A stretch of DNA of 20,694 bases from an uncultured Christensenella sp. GTDB lineage: Bacteria; Bacillota; Clostridia; Christensenellales; Borkfalkiaceae. Every line of letters begins with the position of its first letter. Positions within the stretch are counted from its first letter, which is position 1. The position numbers were made by a program, and so were the translations under genes. The notes under the pieces were generated by a model. It ran no database searches and was not told the DNA's origin. It saw only the letters and a program-made list of their open reading frames with translations. The stretch lies in NCBI GenBank assembly GCA_910578565.1, contig CAJTQF010000013.1, forward strand, positions 1 to 20,694, written 5' to 3'. Positions 8,036 through 14,877 of the stretch are shown one piece after another.

Positions 8036-8101
8036 AAAAAAAAGTGTGTCCCCAAAAAGACACACTCTGCTATGTAGTATATCTTTTTAGGTTACCACAC
8101 C
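8036..8101 (-). promoter_or_regulatory. Leader RNA element, copy 2 (terminator-like switch)
   Basis: This is the paralogue of the element at 1168-1229, in the 5' UTR of the giant gene. On the minus strand it starts GGTGTGGTAACC, contains ACTACATAGCAG, and ends in a hairpin with a perfect 7-bp stem GTGTGTC/GACACAC (8065-8044) followed by eight Ts. The alternative pairing is CC-T-AAAAAGA with TCTTTTT-GG plus GTGTG with CACAC. Relative to copy 1 the AAGAGA/TCTCTT pair has become AAAAGA/TCTTTT, a compensatory change. Confidence 0.75.
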
Positions 8102-8149
8102 ATTTACAATTCATTGCCCTTCCCGGTAAAACAGAAAGTACACAAATGT

Positions 8150-8167
8150 CAAAAGATACACAAAGCC
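8150..8167 (-). promoter_or_regulatory. Upstream pairing segment of leader, copy 2
   Basis: Minus strand GGCTTTGTGTATCTTTTG. Its TATCTTTT pairs with AAAAGATA of the element at 8036-8101, preserving the pairing seen in copy 1 with a matching base change. The remaining leader up to the start near 8252 holds no gene. Confidence 0.5.
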
Positions 8168-8258
8168 TATTAAGGATAAGTGTAGCTTCTGTCCGTACCG
8201 GTGCAATAAATCATAATAGAATAGGGCAGTATTAAATTGTAAATAATGTGGTATGCGT

Positions 8259-8287
8259 ATTGTAACATAATGCGTCAAATTTTTCAA
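8259..8287 (-). promoter_or_regulatory. SigA-type promoter of the giant surface-protein gene
   Basis: -35 TTGAAA (8287-8282), 17-nt spacer, -10 TACAAT (8264-8259), with an A/T-tract upstream as in the other copy. The predicted start near 8252 gives a 5' UTR of about 270 nt containing the switch-like element. Confidence 0.8.
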
Positions 8288-8311
8288 GACTTTTTTTAAA
8301 AAAATGAAAAC

Positions 8312-8348
8312 TTGTGGTTGGCAATTTCGCCCACCACAATATATTGTG
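8312..8348. promoter_or_regulatory. Candidate operator, copy 2
   Basis: The 14-bp palindrome CACAATATATTGTG (8335-8348) is identical to the one at 1543-1556. The adjoining inverted repeat TTGTGGTTG...ACCACAA (8312-8320 with 8333-8339) is kept in altered form. The spacing to the -35 box matches copy 1. Confidence 0.6.
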
Positions 8349-8473
8349 TATGTACCGTGTTTGTCCCGCTCTCCCCCGCCCTAAATCCCCCGTTTTTGCT
8401 GTATTTCCTACATACTCCCCCCTTTTTATCCCCAGCCCCTACTATTTTTAGTGTCATCCTGCCCGAGCGAAGC

Positions 8474-8584
8474 GACGGTTTGCGCACCTTAATTTAAAAA
8501 ATATCATTATACCGCAAAGCGTAGCCGAAAAGTCCCCGGCGTAAACCGTCACCCCGTTCGCAACCTAAGGGTCTCTCGGCGGGG
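8474..8584 (+). other. Gene-free stretch with nested inverted repeats (possible structured RNA)
   Basis: Between the operator ending at 8348 and the ATG at 8693 there is no convincing ORF. An inverted repeat GACGGTTTGCGC / GCGTAAACCGTC (8474-8485 and 8539-8550, 11 of 12 pairing) encloses about 53 nt. It is followed by a CCCCG..CG / CG.CGGGG hairpin (8552-8584), and then by the strong terminator at 8612. The sequence at 8452-8476 (GTCATCCTG...AGCGAAGCGA) resembles intergenic repeats common in gut bacteria. No convincing promoter was found, so an RNA is only a possibility; 8349-8450 shows only pyrimidine-rich sequence. Confidence 0.3.
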
Positions 8585-8611
8585 CGCAATGTATTCCTTA
8601 TTAATTAATAA

Positions 8612-8652
8612 GCCGCCCGCGCGCTTTTCAGGGCGCGGGCGGCGGTTTTTTT
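8612..8652 (+). terminator. Strong rho-independent terminator, plus strand
   Basis: An 11-bp stem GCCGCCCGCGC / GCGCGGGCGGC with a ~10-nt loop is followed by GG and seven Ts on the plus strand. No protein gene precedes it on that strand. It either ends an unrecognised transcript or insulates the promoter at 8658. Confidence 0.8.
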
Positions 8653-8657
8653 ATCGC

Positions 8658-8686
8658 TTGACTAAATGCGGCGTTGGTGTTAAAAT
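8658..8686 (+). promoter_or_regulatory. SigA-type promoter giving a leaderless transcript
   Basis: -35 TTGACT (8658-8663), 17-nt spacer, -10 TAAAAT (8681-8686). The ATG of the next gene begins at 8693, six bases after the -10 box, where transcription itself should start. No ribosome binding site is present. Confidence 0.7.
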
Positions 8687-8692
8687 AACCGT

Positions 8693-9319
8693 ATGGCTAA
8701 CTTGGACAAGGCTGAAATAGAAAAACTTAAAAAAGGCGAGCTGGCGGGCGTTGCCGCAACGGCGTTTTGCGGCGCAGTGGTTGCCGCGTTCGTAATTTGT
8801 TACGCTGTGGCAAAAACTCAGGGCATTAAGGCGCTGGAACTTGCAAGCCTTATCGCCGCGCCGATATTGATAGTTATCGGGGCGACGGTGGCGGCGTTCT
8901 GCAATATCAGATACGGCGGCGAAATTGAAAAACTCTTAAAAAATTACGTCCGCGAAATCTGTATCGAAAATGCCGCGCTTTTCCACCCCGAAAGAAATTC
9001 GCTTTCCTTTTATATAACGGTGGAAGATACGGCGATATTTTTGCAGGTCAACGGCTATAAAGAAAAAATCGTATTCAATTTTGATAGTTTTGTAAAACTT
9101 TCGCTGTCGCGCAAAATTTCCGCGCTGACCGCGGTCGAGACCAGACTTATCTGCACTTTTTGCAGGCTGTGGGAGCGCGGCGCAAAGTATACCGAAGTAT
9201 GTTTTGCCGAGCGCGAAGGCACGCGACGCAATGCGGGTAAAACCGTTTACATAATCAAAGACGGCTCGCCCGATAAAAAAGCGTTTAAGCACTATCTCAA
9301 AAACAAACGCTCCGCTTAA
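8693..9319 (+). CDS. Hypothetical membrane protein with two N-terminal helices
   Basis: 208 residues. A short charged N-terminus (MANLDKAEIEKLKKGE) precedes two hydrophobic helices at ~residues 19-41 and ~47-71, likely a hairpin in the membrane. The remaining ~135 residues are soluble, basic at the end, and should face the cytoplasm with the N-terminus. I do not recognise the family and see no catalytic motif. The gene stands alone between a plus-strand terminator upstream and the bidirectional terminator at 9485-9524, and diverges from the giant surface-protein gene. The start is set by the only in-frame ATG; it has no Shine-Dalgarno sequence, which fits the leaderless promoter. Function unknown. 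Confidence 0.8.
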   Translation: MANLDKAEIEKLKKGELAGVAATAFCGAVVAAFVICYAVAKTQGIKALELASLIAAPILIVIGATVAAFCNIRYGGEIEKLLKNYVREICIENAALFHPERNSLSFYITVEDTAIFLQVNGYKEKIVFNFDSFVKLSLSRKISALTAVETRLICTFCRLWERGAKYTEVCFAEREGTRRNAGKTVYIIKDGSPDKKAFKHYLKNKRSA

Positions 9320-9395
9320 AATTTCATCTGCTCTTTTTGCCGTTTTGCATTTACTTGTCACTCCGGACGTTATAACGTCATTCTGTTTTTTTCGT

Positions 9396-9459
9396 CATTC
9401 CGAACGCTGCCGAAAAATCTTTTTGTACTTACAGGGATTTTTCGTCTTCGCCCGAAATG
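9396..9459. repeat. Imperfect palindromic intergenic repeat
   Basis: Two ~24-nt arms, starting CATTCCGAACG and ending CGAAATG, fold back on each other. The inner part CGAAAAATC (9411-9419) and GATTTTTCG (9436-9444) is perfect. CGTCATTC occurs twice nearby (from about 9376 and 9393). It resembles REP/small MITE-type repeats; genome copy number cannot be seen here. Confidence 0.45.
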
Positions 9460-9484
9460 CCCTTCGATAATGTTTTTAATAAAA

Positions 9485-9524
9485 GAATGCGGCGCGATTT
9501 TTTTTAAAAAATCGCGCCGCATTC
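9485..9524. terminator. Bidirectional terminator, perfect 19-bp stem
   Basis: The arm GAATGCGGCGCGATTTTTT is followed by a 2-nt centre and its exact complement. T-rich sequence follows on both strands (GGTTTTTA on plus, TTTTATTAAAAA on minus). It separates the convergent genes ending at 9319 and 9530. Confidence 0.85.
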
Positions 9525-9529
9525 GGTTT

Positions 9530-9676
9530 TTACTCTTTCTCTACGTATTGTTTGCGAAATCTTTCAATTTCGTCAGTATCCAACGATACTTTCTGGTAAA
9601 GCCCCGTGCATTCGTTCGCGCACGCAACCCCGTCCATCATATCGTCGATCATACTTCTTGTTCTGCGCTTTCCCAT
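9530..9676 (-). CDS. Small protein of 48 residues downstream of rlmD
   Basis: The ORF runs from an ATG at 9676 to TAA at 9530. It reads MGKRRTRSMIDDMMDGVACA, then NECTGLYQKVSLDTDEIERF, then RKQYVEKE. It starts 21 nt after the rlmD stop and ends 5 nt before the bidirectional terminator, so it sits as the last gene of the operon. Its basic N-terminus, central ECTGL and acidic C-terminal half recall the short xTGL-type proteins of unknown function I remember from Clostridia; that likeness is from memory. The ribosome binding site is weak (GACGGG, 12 nt upstream), which suggests coupling to rlmD. Function unknown. Confidence 0.6.
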   Translation of the reverse strand: MGKRRTRSMIDDMMDGVACANECTGLYQKVSLDTDEIERFRKQYVEKE

Positions 9677-9697
9677 ACAGTAATTATGCCCGTCGGT

Positions 9698-11041
9698 TTA
9701 AATTTTATTCAACACAACCAACGTTTCGACATGTTTTGTCTGGGGGAACATATCGTACGGGGTTATGCTTTCAATCCCGTATACGCCGTCGCCGCCGCTT
9801 TTTACAAGTTCGCCGTCCCTTTCTTCAAGCGTGCCCGTCAAAAGACCCAAATCCCGCGCAAGCGTGGCGGGACTGCAAGAAATTAAAACCACTTTTTCCG
9901 CGCCCGAGTTTTTTATCGCGTACACAACACTGCGCTCCATACCCTTGCGCGGCGGGTCGCACACGATAACGCGGTTTTCGCCGTCAGTCGCCGAAATCAC
10001 TTTTTCAATCTCGTCTTCCGCTTTGCCGCAGATATTGAACATTTTGCCCTGCAAACCGTTTTCGTTTTTCAGCTCGTCCGCGCAACGCGAAGCCTGTTCG
10101 ACTATCTCTATGCCGTAAGCCTTTTTACACTTTTTAGCGAGCATTGCGGTAAGCATTCCGCCGCCGCTGTATAAATCTATCGCAACAGAGTTTTCGCCCG
10201 CTTCGCGCAAAACTCTGTTGTAAAGTTTGGCGCGCACGTCGTCGTTGACCTGCAAAAAAGTGTTTGCGCCGGCGGTGTAGGTAATGCCGTATTCTTCCGC
10301 TTTAAAATAACCGTTCCCGCGCAGTGTGCGCCACTCTTTGCCGAATATGGCGTTCGTTTCGCTATCGTTTATATTGATTAGAAAGGTAAATTCCTTAAAA
10401 TCCTTTGCAAGGCTTTCTATAAGCGGTTGTGCGTTCACCTGCTTTTTTGCGACAAGCGCAAAAATAAATTTTCCGTCTATGCCGCGCACGACAAGGTGTC
10501 TTAAATACTTTTTATCGCCGCAAACTTTTATGTATCCGTTCAGCGCGGCGATTACTTTTTTCGCCCAGTCCTTTTGTATCGGGCAGTCGTCCGCGGGAAC
10601 GATTCTGTGGCTGTGCCGCGCGTACAGCCCTGCGCCGTCTTCGCCTATCGGGATAGAAATTTTGTTTCTGTACCCGTACTCTTCCGCGCAACCCACGGCG
10701 GGGCTTACTTCCGCGGTTATCCCGCCTATTTTGTAAAGGCTGTTTTTAACCGACCCGCGTTTAAAATCGAGCTGGGCGGCATAACTTGCATGTTGCAAAT
10801 CACACCCGCCGCATTTGCCGAATACGGGACAGCGCGGCTTTACCCTTTCGGGCGAAGGCTTTATCACTTCCAGAAGTTTGCCGTATGCAATTTTCCCCTT
10901 AACCTTTAAAACCCTGAACTTTATCTCTTCCCCGACAAGACAAAAAGGCACGAACACCGCCGCGCCTTCACAGTAAATTATTCCTTCGCCGTCCGTGCCG
11001 AGTGCCTGTACGACGCCTTTATAATCTTCGTTTTTTATCAT
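9698..11041 (-). CDS. rlmD: 23S rRNA (uracil-C5)-methyltransferase, RlmD/RumA type
   Basis: 447 residues, full length for the TrmA/RumA family, which uses S-adenosylmethionine to make 5-methyluridine in rRNA. Residues 1-65 form a TRAM RNA-binding domain. Cys71, Cys77, Cys80 (CPVFGKCGGC) and Cys153 are the expected [4Fe-4S] ligands. The SAM-binding motif is DLYSGGGML (~289-297), followed by CDPPRKGM (361-368). The nucleophile is Cys389 in SCSP, and the general-base glutamate is Glu439 in HVET. The ATG overlaps the stop of the upstream membrane-protein gene by 4 nt (ATGA), so translation is coupled. U1939 versus another 23S uridine cannot be decided from sequence alone; some Firmicutes members modify two sites. 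Confidence 0.93.
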   Translation of the reverse strand: MIKNEDYKGVVQALGTDGEGIIYCEGAAVFVPFCLVGEEIKFRVLKVKGKIAYGKLLEVIKPSPERVKPRCPVFGKCGGCDLQHASYAAQLDFKRGSVKNSLYKIGGITAEVSPAVGCAEEYGYRNKISIPIGEDGAGLYARHSHRIVPADDCPIQKDWAKKVIAALNGYIKVCGDKKYLRHLVVRGIDGKFIFALVAKKQVNAQPLIESLAKDFKEFTFLININDSETNAIFGKEWRTLRGNGYFKAEEYGITYTAGANTFLQVNDDVRAKLYNRVLREAGENSVAIDLYSGGGMLTAMLAKKCKKAYGIEIVEQASRCADELKNENGLQGKMFNICGKAEDEIEKVISATDGENRVIVCDPPRKGMERSVVYAIKNSGAEKVVLISCSPATLARDLGLLTGTLEERDGELVKSGGDGVYGIESITPYDMFPQTKHVETLVVLNKI

Positions 11042-11592
11042 TTCCGTATCCTGTAAACAAGCCTGTTCACACCTATTTGCGCTTTAAATATCAGATAGTC
11101 GTAAAGCAGAAACACCGCCGTGCCGGCTGTGAAAATTATTACGTAAAGCCGCCAGCCTTCGATAACCGCCTGCACCTGCTCGGGCAGGGCTATACCGCCC
11201 AGTTCGTATATTAAAAAATAACCCGCAACCAGCGTGCAGTCAAACCATACCGCTTTTATCGCAAACGCAAGCCACCTGTTTATTTTAAAACGCACCTGTA
11301 AAAAATTCATCAACGGATGAAGCCCGAAAAACATTGCAAACGGCACCAGATCCCAGAACTTTACCGCTGCGCCTAAAACCACGGCTAAAATGACCGTTGC
11401 CATATACGCCAGAAACCCGCCCCATAAAAACTGCTTTGAAAGGGGCAGCATAAGGGCTATGACCGCTATAAGGTATCCCGTACCCACAAGCCAGCCGCTT
11501 AAAAGCCCCAAAGCCAGCGCACCCGCCGCAACCGCGCAGGATATGGCGGAAAGCGCTATTTCAAAAGTGCGTGAATTGTTGCGCCTGCCCAT
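11038..11592 (-). CDS. Hypothetical integral membrane protein, about five to six helices
   Basis: 184 residues. After a short basic N-terminus (MGRRNNSR) hydrophobic segments lie at about 10-32, 36-55, 58-77, 82-95, 107-127 and 145-165. It ends in a basic cytoplasmic-type tail (RLVYRIRK). FFGLHPLMNFLQVRFKINRW in the middle looks like a conserved loop. I do not recognise a named family. It begins 6 nt after the stop of the J-domain-like gene with no clear ribosome binding site, and its TGA overlaps the rlmD ATG, so it is embedded in the operon. A transporter or membrane chaperone role would be guesswork. Confidence 0.85.
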   Translation of the reverse strand: MGRRNNSRTFEIALSAISCAVAAGALALGLLSGWLVGTGYLIAVIALMLPLSKQFLWGGFLAYMATVILAVVLGAAVKFWDLVPFAMFFGLHPLMNFLQVRFKINRWLAFAIKAVWFDCTLVAGYFLIYELGGIALPEQVQAVIEGWRLYVIIFTAGTAVFLLYDYLIFKAQIGVNRLVYRIRK

Positions 11593-11598
11593 TGCGCT

Positions 11599-12222
11599 TT
11601 AACGGCAACAGCCGTTGCAAAGACAGTTTATGCACATATTCAGGTAACAGCACTGAATGCACGAAGCGCAGAAATTTCCGCCCATCTGGTCGTCGGGGCT
11701 TCCTTCGATATTCTGCCCTTGGTAAACCGACTGGTTAGCCGCATTTGCCCCGCCGCGGCTGGCGTCGTAATTCAGCTTGTCGTTTAACTTTTTATAAGAT
11801 TCTTTATATTTCTCGTTTTCGGGTTCTAACTGCAGGGCGATTTCAAGCTGTTTCTTGCTTTCGTTCATCCAGTTTTTGCGGTAAAAAATTACACTCTGCA
11901 AATAGTGCCACTGCGCGCCGCGCTCGTTAAAAGCGTCCAGCTCGCGCTGAGCCTGGTCTATGTTGCCGTTTTTTATGGTCTCTTCAACTTTTAAATACGC
12001 GCTGTCCGCGTCGAATTCGGAAGCGGTCTCGCTAAGCTCGTTTATAAGTTCGTTGTAGGCAACTTCTATTTTGGTCAGCATTTTCGCGGCGTTGTTGCCC
12101 GCGTCGCCGTCCATAAATCTTTCTTCGAGATACTTTGCGCGCAAAGATTCGTAAGAAGCCTTTATCTCTTCCCTTGTAGCGCTTTCCGAAAGCCCCAGAA
12201 TTTCAAGATTTTGTTTGTTCAT
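11599..12222 (-). CDS. Degenerate J-domain protein with TPR-like region and cysteine-rich C-terminus
   Basis: 207 residues. Residues 1-65 match the DnaJ J-domain pattern (LEILGLSESATREEIKASYE, then YNELINEL), but the HPD tripeptide needed to stimulate Hsp70 ATPase is absent; YLEERFMDGD occupies that loop. Residues ~75-155 are helical with a TPR-like repeat (AQWHYLQSVIFYRKNWMNES). After a Gly/Asn-rich linker the last 24 residues hold nine cysteines, including CC pairs, and suggest metal or Fe-S binding. The gene overlaps the end of the DUF5685 gene by 20 nt. The pairing with DUF5685 is one I recall from clostridial genomes; a joint role in folding or metal handling is inference. Confidence 0.85.
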   Translation of the reverse strand: MNKQNLEILGLSESATREEIKASYESLRAKYLEERFMDGDAGNNAAKMLTKIEVAYNELINELSETASEFDADSAYLKVEETIKNGNIDQAQRELDAFNERGAQWHYLQSVIFYRKNWMNESKKQLEIALQLEPENEKYKESYKKLNDKLNYDASRGGANAANQSVYQGQNIEGSPDDQMGGNFCASCIQCCYLNMCINCLCNGCCR

Positions 12223-13084
12223 TTTTTTTACACCCTTTTTTGCCGCATCCGCAGTTTAAAAGACTTCTCGTCTTCAGCGGTATGCCGCGCAGAATTATAT
12301 TGTCGGTCAAGTCGTGGTTGTACCTGAAATTAATATTTGCAAGCCTTTGCCGCATATCCGCAAAAAGCGAATCGAATACGTAGGTAATTTCTTCCGCGTT
12401 TTCCTTTAATGCGTCCGCCTTGCAACTTATTTTAAAGCAGTTGTAAAGTACGTTGTACCTGCCCTTTTTTACGTCCTTGTCATAGTCGTCCAGCGCGTCG
12501 GCAAGATAGACCCACTTGCCCAAATCGTAAAACAGCCAACCCGTGTCCTGCGTGGCGCGTTCGCCCAGCGCGTAAAACGAAAGTTCTTTCATCATCTGTG
12601 CAGTGGGTTCGCACGCTTCGTCTATCACCGCGCACCCCGCCCTTTCGAGTAAAGACTGCTTTTCAAGCTGGCGTTTTATTATTTCAACCGCTTCGGGGTG
12701 GCGGCGTTTTGCGCGCCTGAATCCCCTTTTGAACCAGTGTCTGAAAACGCCCCTTCTGTCGCCGTCCGCCTTGTCGTCGCAAAGTTTGTAGTAAGCGAGC
12801 GCCGTGTTTATACAGCCGAGCATTACCGTAGTGTCGTCCGCGGCGGCAATCGGTCTGCGCCTGAAAATATGCAGAACGCAACGGGATTTTTTTACGGTGA
12901 CGTCCTCGTGTTTAATATTATGAATCAGCGCCGACATAAATGCCATATCGTAAGTCAAAGCCGAACGCGCCCGCTGACCGCAGCCCGCGCCTATGCTTTT
13001 GCACAGTCCGCAGTACAGCGCCTTGTATAAAGTTTCGTCCTTGATAAAAAGATACGGTCTGTCGGGATTGATATATCCGAACAT
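12203..13084 (-). CDS. DUF5685 family protein
   Basis: 293 residues, starting MFGYINPDRPYLFIKDETLY then KALYCGLCKSIG, the N-terminal signature I associate with DUF5685. A CGLC motif (residues ~25-28) and a C-terminal CGCGKKGCKK tail offer clustered cysteines, as in its downstream partner. The helical core carries ADALDDYDKD, an aspartate-rich DxxDDxxxD arrangement like the metal-diphosphate motifs of all-alpha isoprenoid synthases; that likeness is my observation, not a known activity. The ribosome binding site GGGAG lies 5 nt before the ATG. It is 36 nt downstream of trpS and overlaps the J-like gene by 20 nt, so it is operonic. Function unknown. Confidence 0.85.
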   Translation of the reverse strand: MFGYINPDRPYLFIKDETLYKALYCGLCKSIGAGCGQRARSALTYDMAFMSALIHNIKHEDVTVKKSRCVLHIFRRRPIAAADDTTVMLGCINTALAYYKLCDDKADGDRRGVFRHWFKRGFRRAKRRHPEAVEIIKRQLEKQSLLERAGCAVIDEACEPTAQMMKELSFYALGERATQDTGWLFYDLGKWVYLADALDDYDKDVKKGRYNVLYNCFKISCKADALKENAEEITYVFDSLFADMRQRLANINFRYNHDLTDNIILRGIPLKTRSLLNCGCGKKGCKKNEQTKS

Positions 13085-13120
13085 TAAATCTCCCGTTCGC
13101 GCAAATTTTTGCCCATTATT

Positions 13121-14122
13121 TTAAATTTGATAAAATCCAATTTTTTTGTAAACTTTCGCAAGAGTCCTGTCCGCGGTGCGCGCCGCGCTTTCGGCGCCCT
13201 TTTTCAGAACTCCGTCAAGATAAGCCTTGTCCGCGAGCAGTCTTGCCTGTTCCGCCTGCAACGGCGCAAGCCTGTCCGCAACCGCTTCGCCCACGGCAAG
13301 TTTAAACTCGCCGTAGCCTACGCCCGCAAATTCCTTTTCGGCTTGTTCAACCGTCTTGCCCGCAAACACCGAATAAATAGTTAAAAGATTGCTTACGCCG
13401 GGCTTGTTTTCTGGGTCGTATTTTATCTGTGCGTCGCTGTCGGTAACCGCGCGTTTGAACTTGCGCATAACGGCGTCTTTGTCGTCGGACAAAAAGACCG
13501 AGCCGTTAGCATTTTCCGCGGACTTTGACATCTTCTTGGTCGGGTCGAGCAAATCGTTTATCTTTGCGCCCACTTTCATATACACGCCTTCGGGTACGGT
13601 GAACGTGGGTGAATACGCGTTATTGAAACGCTGCGCTATATCGCGGGCAATTTCCAGATGCTGTCTTTGGTCAAGCCCGACGGGAACAACGTCCGCCCGG
13701 TACAACAGGATATCCGCCGCCATAAGCACGGGATAGTCCATAAGACCCATATTTATATTATCGGCGTGTTTCGCGCTCTTATCCTTAAATTGGGTCATTC
13801 TTTCCATTTCTCCGACATAGGTATAAGAATTAAGCACCCAGCAAAGTTCGGCGTGCGCCGGCACGTGCGACTGCAGATACAGCGTGCATTTTTCGGGGTC
13901 TACCCCGCACGCAATATACAGCGCAAGCAACGCAAGCGTATTGCGCCTTAAATCCGCAGGGTTTTGCCTGACGGTTATCGCGTGCATATTTGCGATTGCG
14001 TAAAAACAGTTGTAGTCGTTCTGAAGATTAACCCAGTTTTTAATTGCGCCTATATAGTTGCCGATAGTAAGACTGTTTGTCGGCTGGACCGCAGAATACA
14101 GGGTTTTTTTGCTTTCTTCCAT
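13121..14122 (-). CDS. trpS: Tryptophanyl-tRNA synthetase
   Basis: 333 residues, usual length for bacterial TrpRS, the class I enzyme that charges tRNA-Trp. The Rossmann fold begins with AVQPTNSLTIGNYIGA, where TIGN (19-22) is the HIGH-motif equivalent. MDYPVLMAADILLYRADVVP and VGLDQRQHLEIARDIA (148-162) are family signatures, and KMSKS is intact at 197-201. It is the first gene after its own promoter (14146-14173), with a short UTR; the ribosome binding site ACGGAG is somewhat distant (13 nt). Transcription probably continues into DUF5685 and beyond. No T-box leader is present; the UTR is only about 17 nt. Confidence 0.97.
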   Translation of the reverse strand: MEESKKTLYSAVQPTNSLTIGNYIGAIKNWVNLQNDYNCFYAIANMHAITVRQNPADLRRNTLALLALYIACGVDPEKCTLYLQSHVPAHAELCWVLNSYTYVGEMERMTQFKDKSAKHADNINMGLMDYPVLMAADILLYRADVVPVGLDQRQHLEIARDIAQRFNNAYSPTFTVPEGVYMKVGAKINDLLDPTKKMSKSAENANGSVFLSDDKDAVMRKFKRAVTDSDAQIKYDPENKPGVSNLLTIYSVFAGKTVEQAEKEFAGVGYGEFKLAVGEAVADRLAPLQAEQARLLADKAYLDGVLKKGAESAARTADRTLAKVYKKIGFYQI

Positions 14123-14145
14123 ATTTTAAAATTTACTCCGTGTAA

Positions 14146-14173
14146 ATAATACCACATAAACAAAAAAATGCAA
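14146..14173 (-). promoter_or_regulatory. Promoter of trpS
   Basis: -35 TTGCAT (14173-14168), 16-nt spacer, -10 TATTAT (14151-14146); expected start near 14139, only 17 nt before the trpS ATG. The equivalent in copy B has a 17-nt spacer. Confidence 0.6.
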
Positions 14174-14252
14174 AGTGTTTTTTTGCCCGATAAATTATAA
14201 TCACCAAACTTAGCCTAAATTTACACCCAGCTATCACCCGTTAAACCAATCC

Positions 14253-14278
14253 GCCCCGCGCACTTATGTGCGCGGGGC
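14253..14278 (-). terminator. Hairpin terminator after lipoprotein gene
   Basis: GCCCCGCGCAC / GTGCGCGGGGC with a 4-nt loop, 22 nt past the stop at 14300. There is no long T-run on either strand (GGATTGGTTT on minus), so efficiency is uncertain. Confidence 0.5.
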
Positions 14279-14299
14279 AGTATTATTTAATTGACATAA

Positions 14300-14752
14300 T
14301 CACTCGGTAACGTCGGATGGAACAAACGTGCCGCAACCTATACTTATGCTAAACTGTTCATTTGCTATTGATGATTTAATTTCTTCGTTGGCGTTTTCGT
14401 AAGAAATGTAAATAACTTTATCTCCGTTGAAATAATAGTGTCCGTTTTCGTCAAAAACTATTTCGTTTCCGTTTTCATCAGTATAGCTGAATTCGGTATC
14501 GTTATATAAGTGTTCCAAAAATTCGCCTGTAAATACAAAATAGAAGGAACAATCATAAGTTCTGTCTATATGTGTATAATAAAACTCAAAACGCATCTCA
14601 CTTTCTTCATGCTCCGCTCTAATCAGGCATTGAGTAAAATCATATTCTATCCCAAAATGATAAATCGGTTGTGCGCTGCCCGGTCCGCATTGAAAGCAAG
14701 ATGATAACCCTGCTAACAATAACGGTAAAACTGCTAAAATTCCGTTCTTCAT
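14300..14752 (-). CDS. Small lipoprotein of unknown function
   Basis: 150 residues from the ATG at 14752, chosen over an upstream in-frame ATG because GGAG lies 7 nt ahead and the promoter at 14775-14803 starts close by. The N-terminus MKNGILAVLPLLLAGLSSC is a lipoprotein signal peptide with lipobox LSSC, so the mature protein should be lipid-anchored on Cys19, outside the membrane. The mature region is acidic and aromatic, with FEFYYTHIDRTYDCSFYFVF and YTDENGNEIVFDENGHYYFN, suggesting a small beta-structured domain. Additional cysteines could form disulfides. No family recognised. It is flanked on both sides by a duplicated regulatory block, so it may be a separable cassette. Confidence 0.8.
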   Translation of the reverse strand: MKNGILAVLPLLLAGLSSCFQCGPGSAQPIYHFGIEYDFTQCLIRAEHEESEMRFEFYYTHIDRTYDCSFYFVFTGEFLEHLYNDTEFSYTDENGNEIVFDENGHYYFNGDKVIYISYENANEEIKSSIANEQFSISIGCGTFVPSDVTE

Positions 14753-14774
14753 ACATATCTCCACAACTATGTAA

Positions 14775-14803
14775 ATAATAGCACACAAACAAAAAAAATG
14801 CAA
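14775..14803 (-). promoter_or_regulatory. Promoter of lipoprotein gene
   Basis: -35 TTGCAT (14803-14798), 17-nt spacer, -10 TATTAT (14780-14775); expected start near 14768, 16 nt before the lipoprotein ATG. It is homologous to the trpS promoter. Confidence 0.6.
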
Positions 14804-14877
14804 AGTACTTTTGGAGATTATTCATAACTGCCAAACTTAACCGAAATTTGCAATCTACTTTCACGCTTTAAATAATC

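Larger units (their letters stand above)
14142..14278. repeat. Duplicated intergenic block, copy A
   Basis: About 137 bp aligning with 14771-14910. Shared segments include GTAAATAATA, AAACAAAAAAATGCAAAGT, CCAAACTTA-CC-AAATTT, and the terminal hairpin with CCCCGCGCAC. Each copy carries the promoter of the gene on its left and the terminator of the gene on its right (minus strand). The copies directly flank the lipoprotein gene. Confidence 0.75.
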
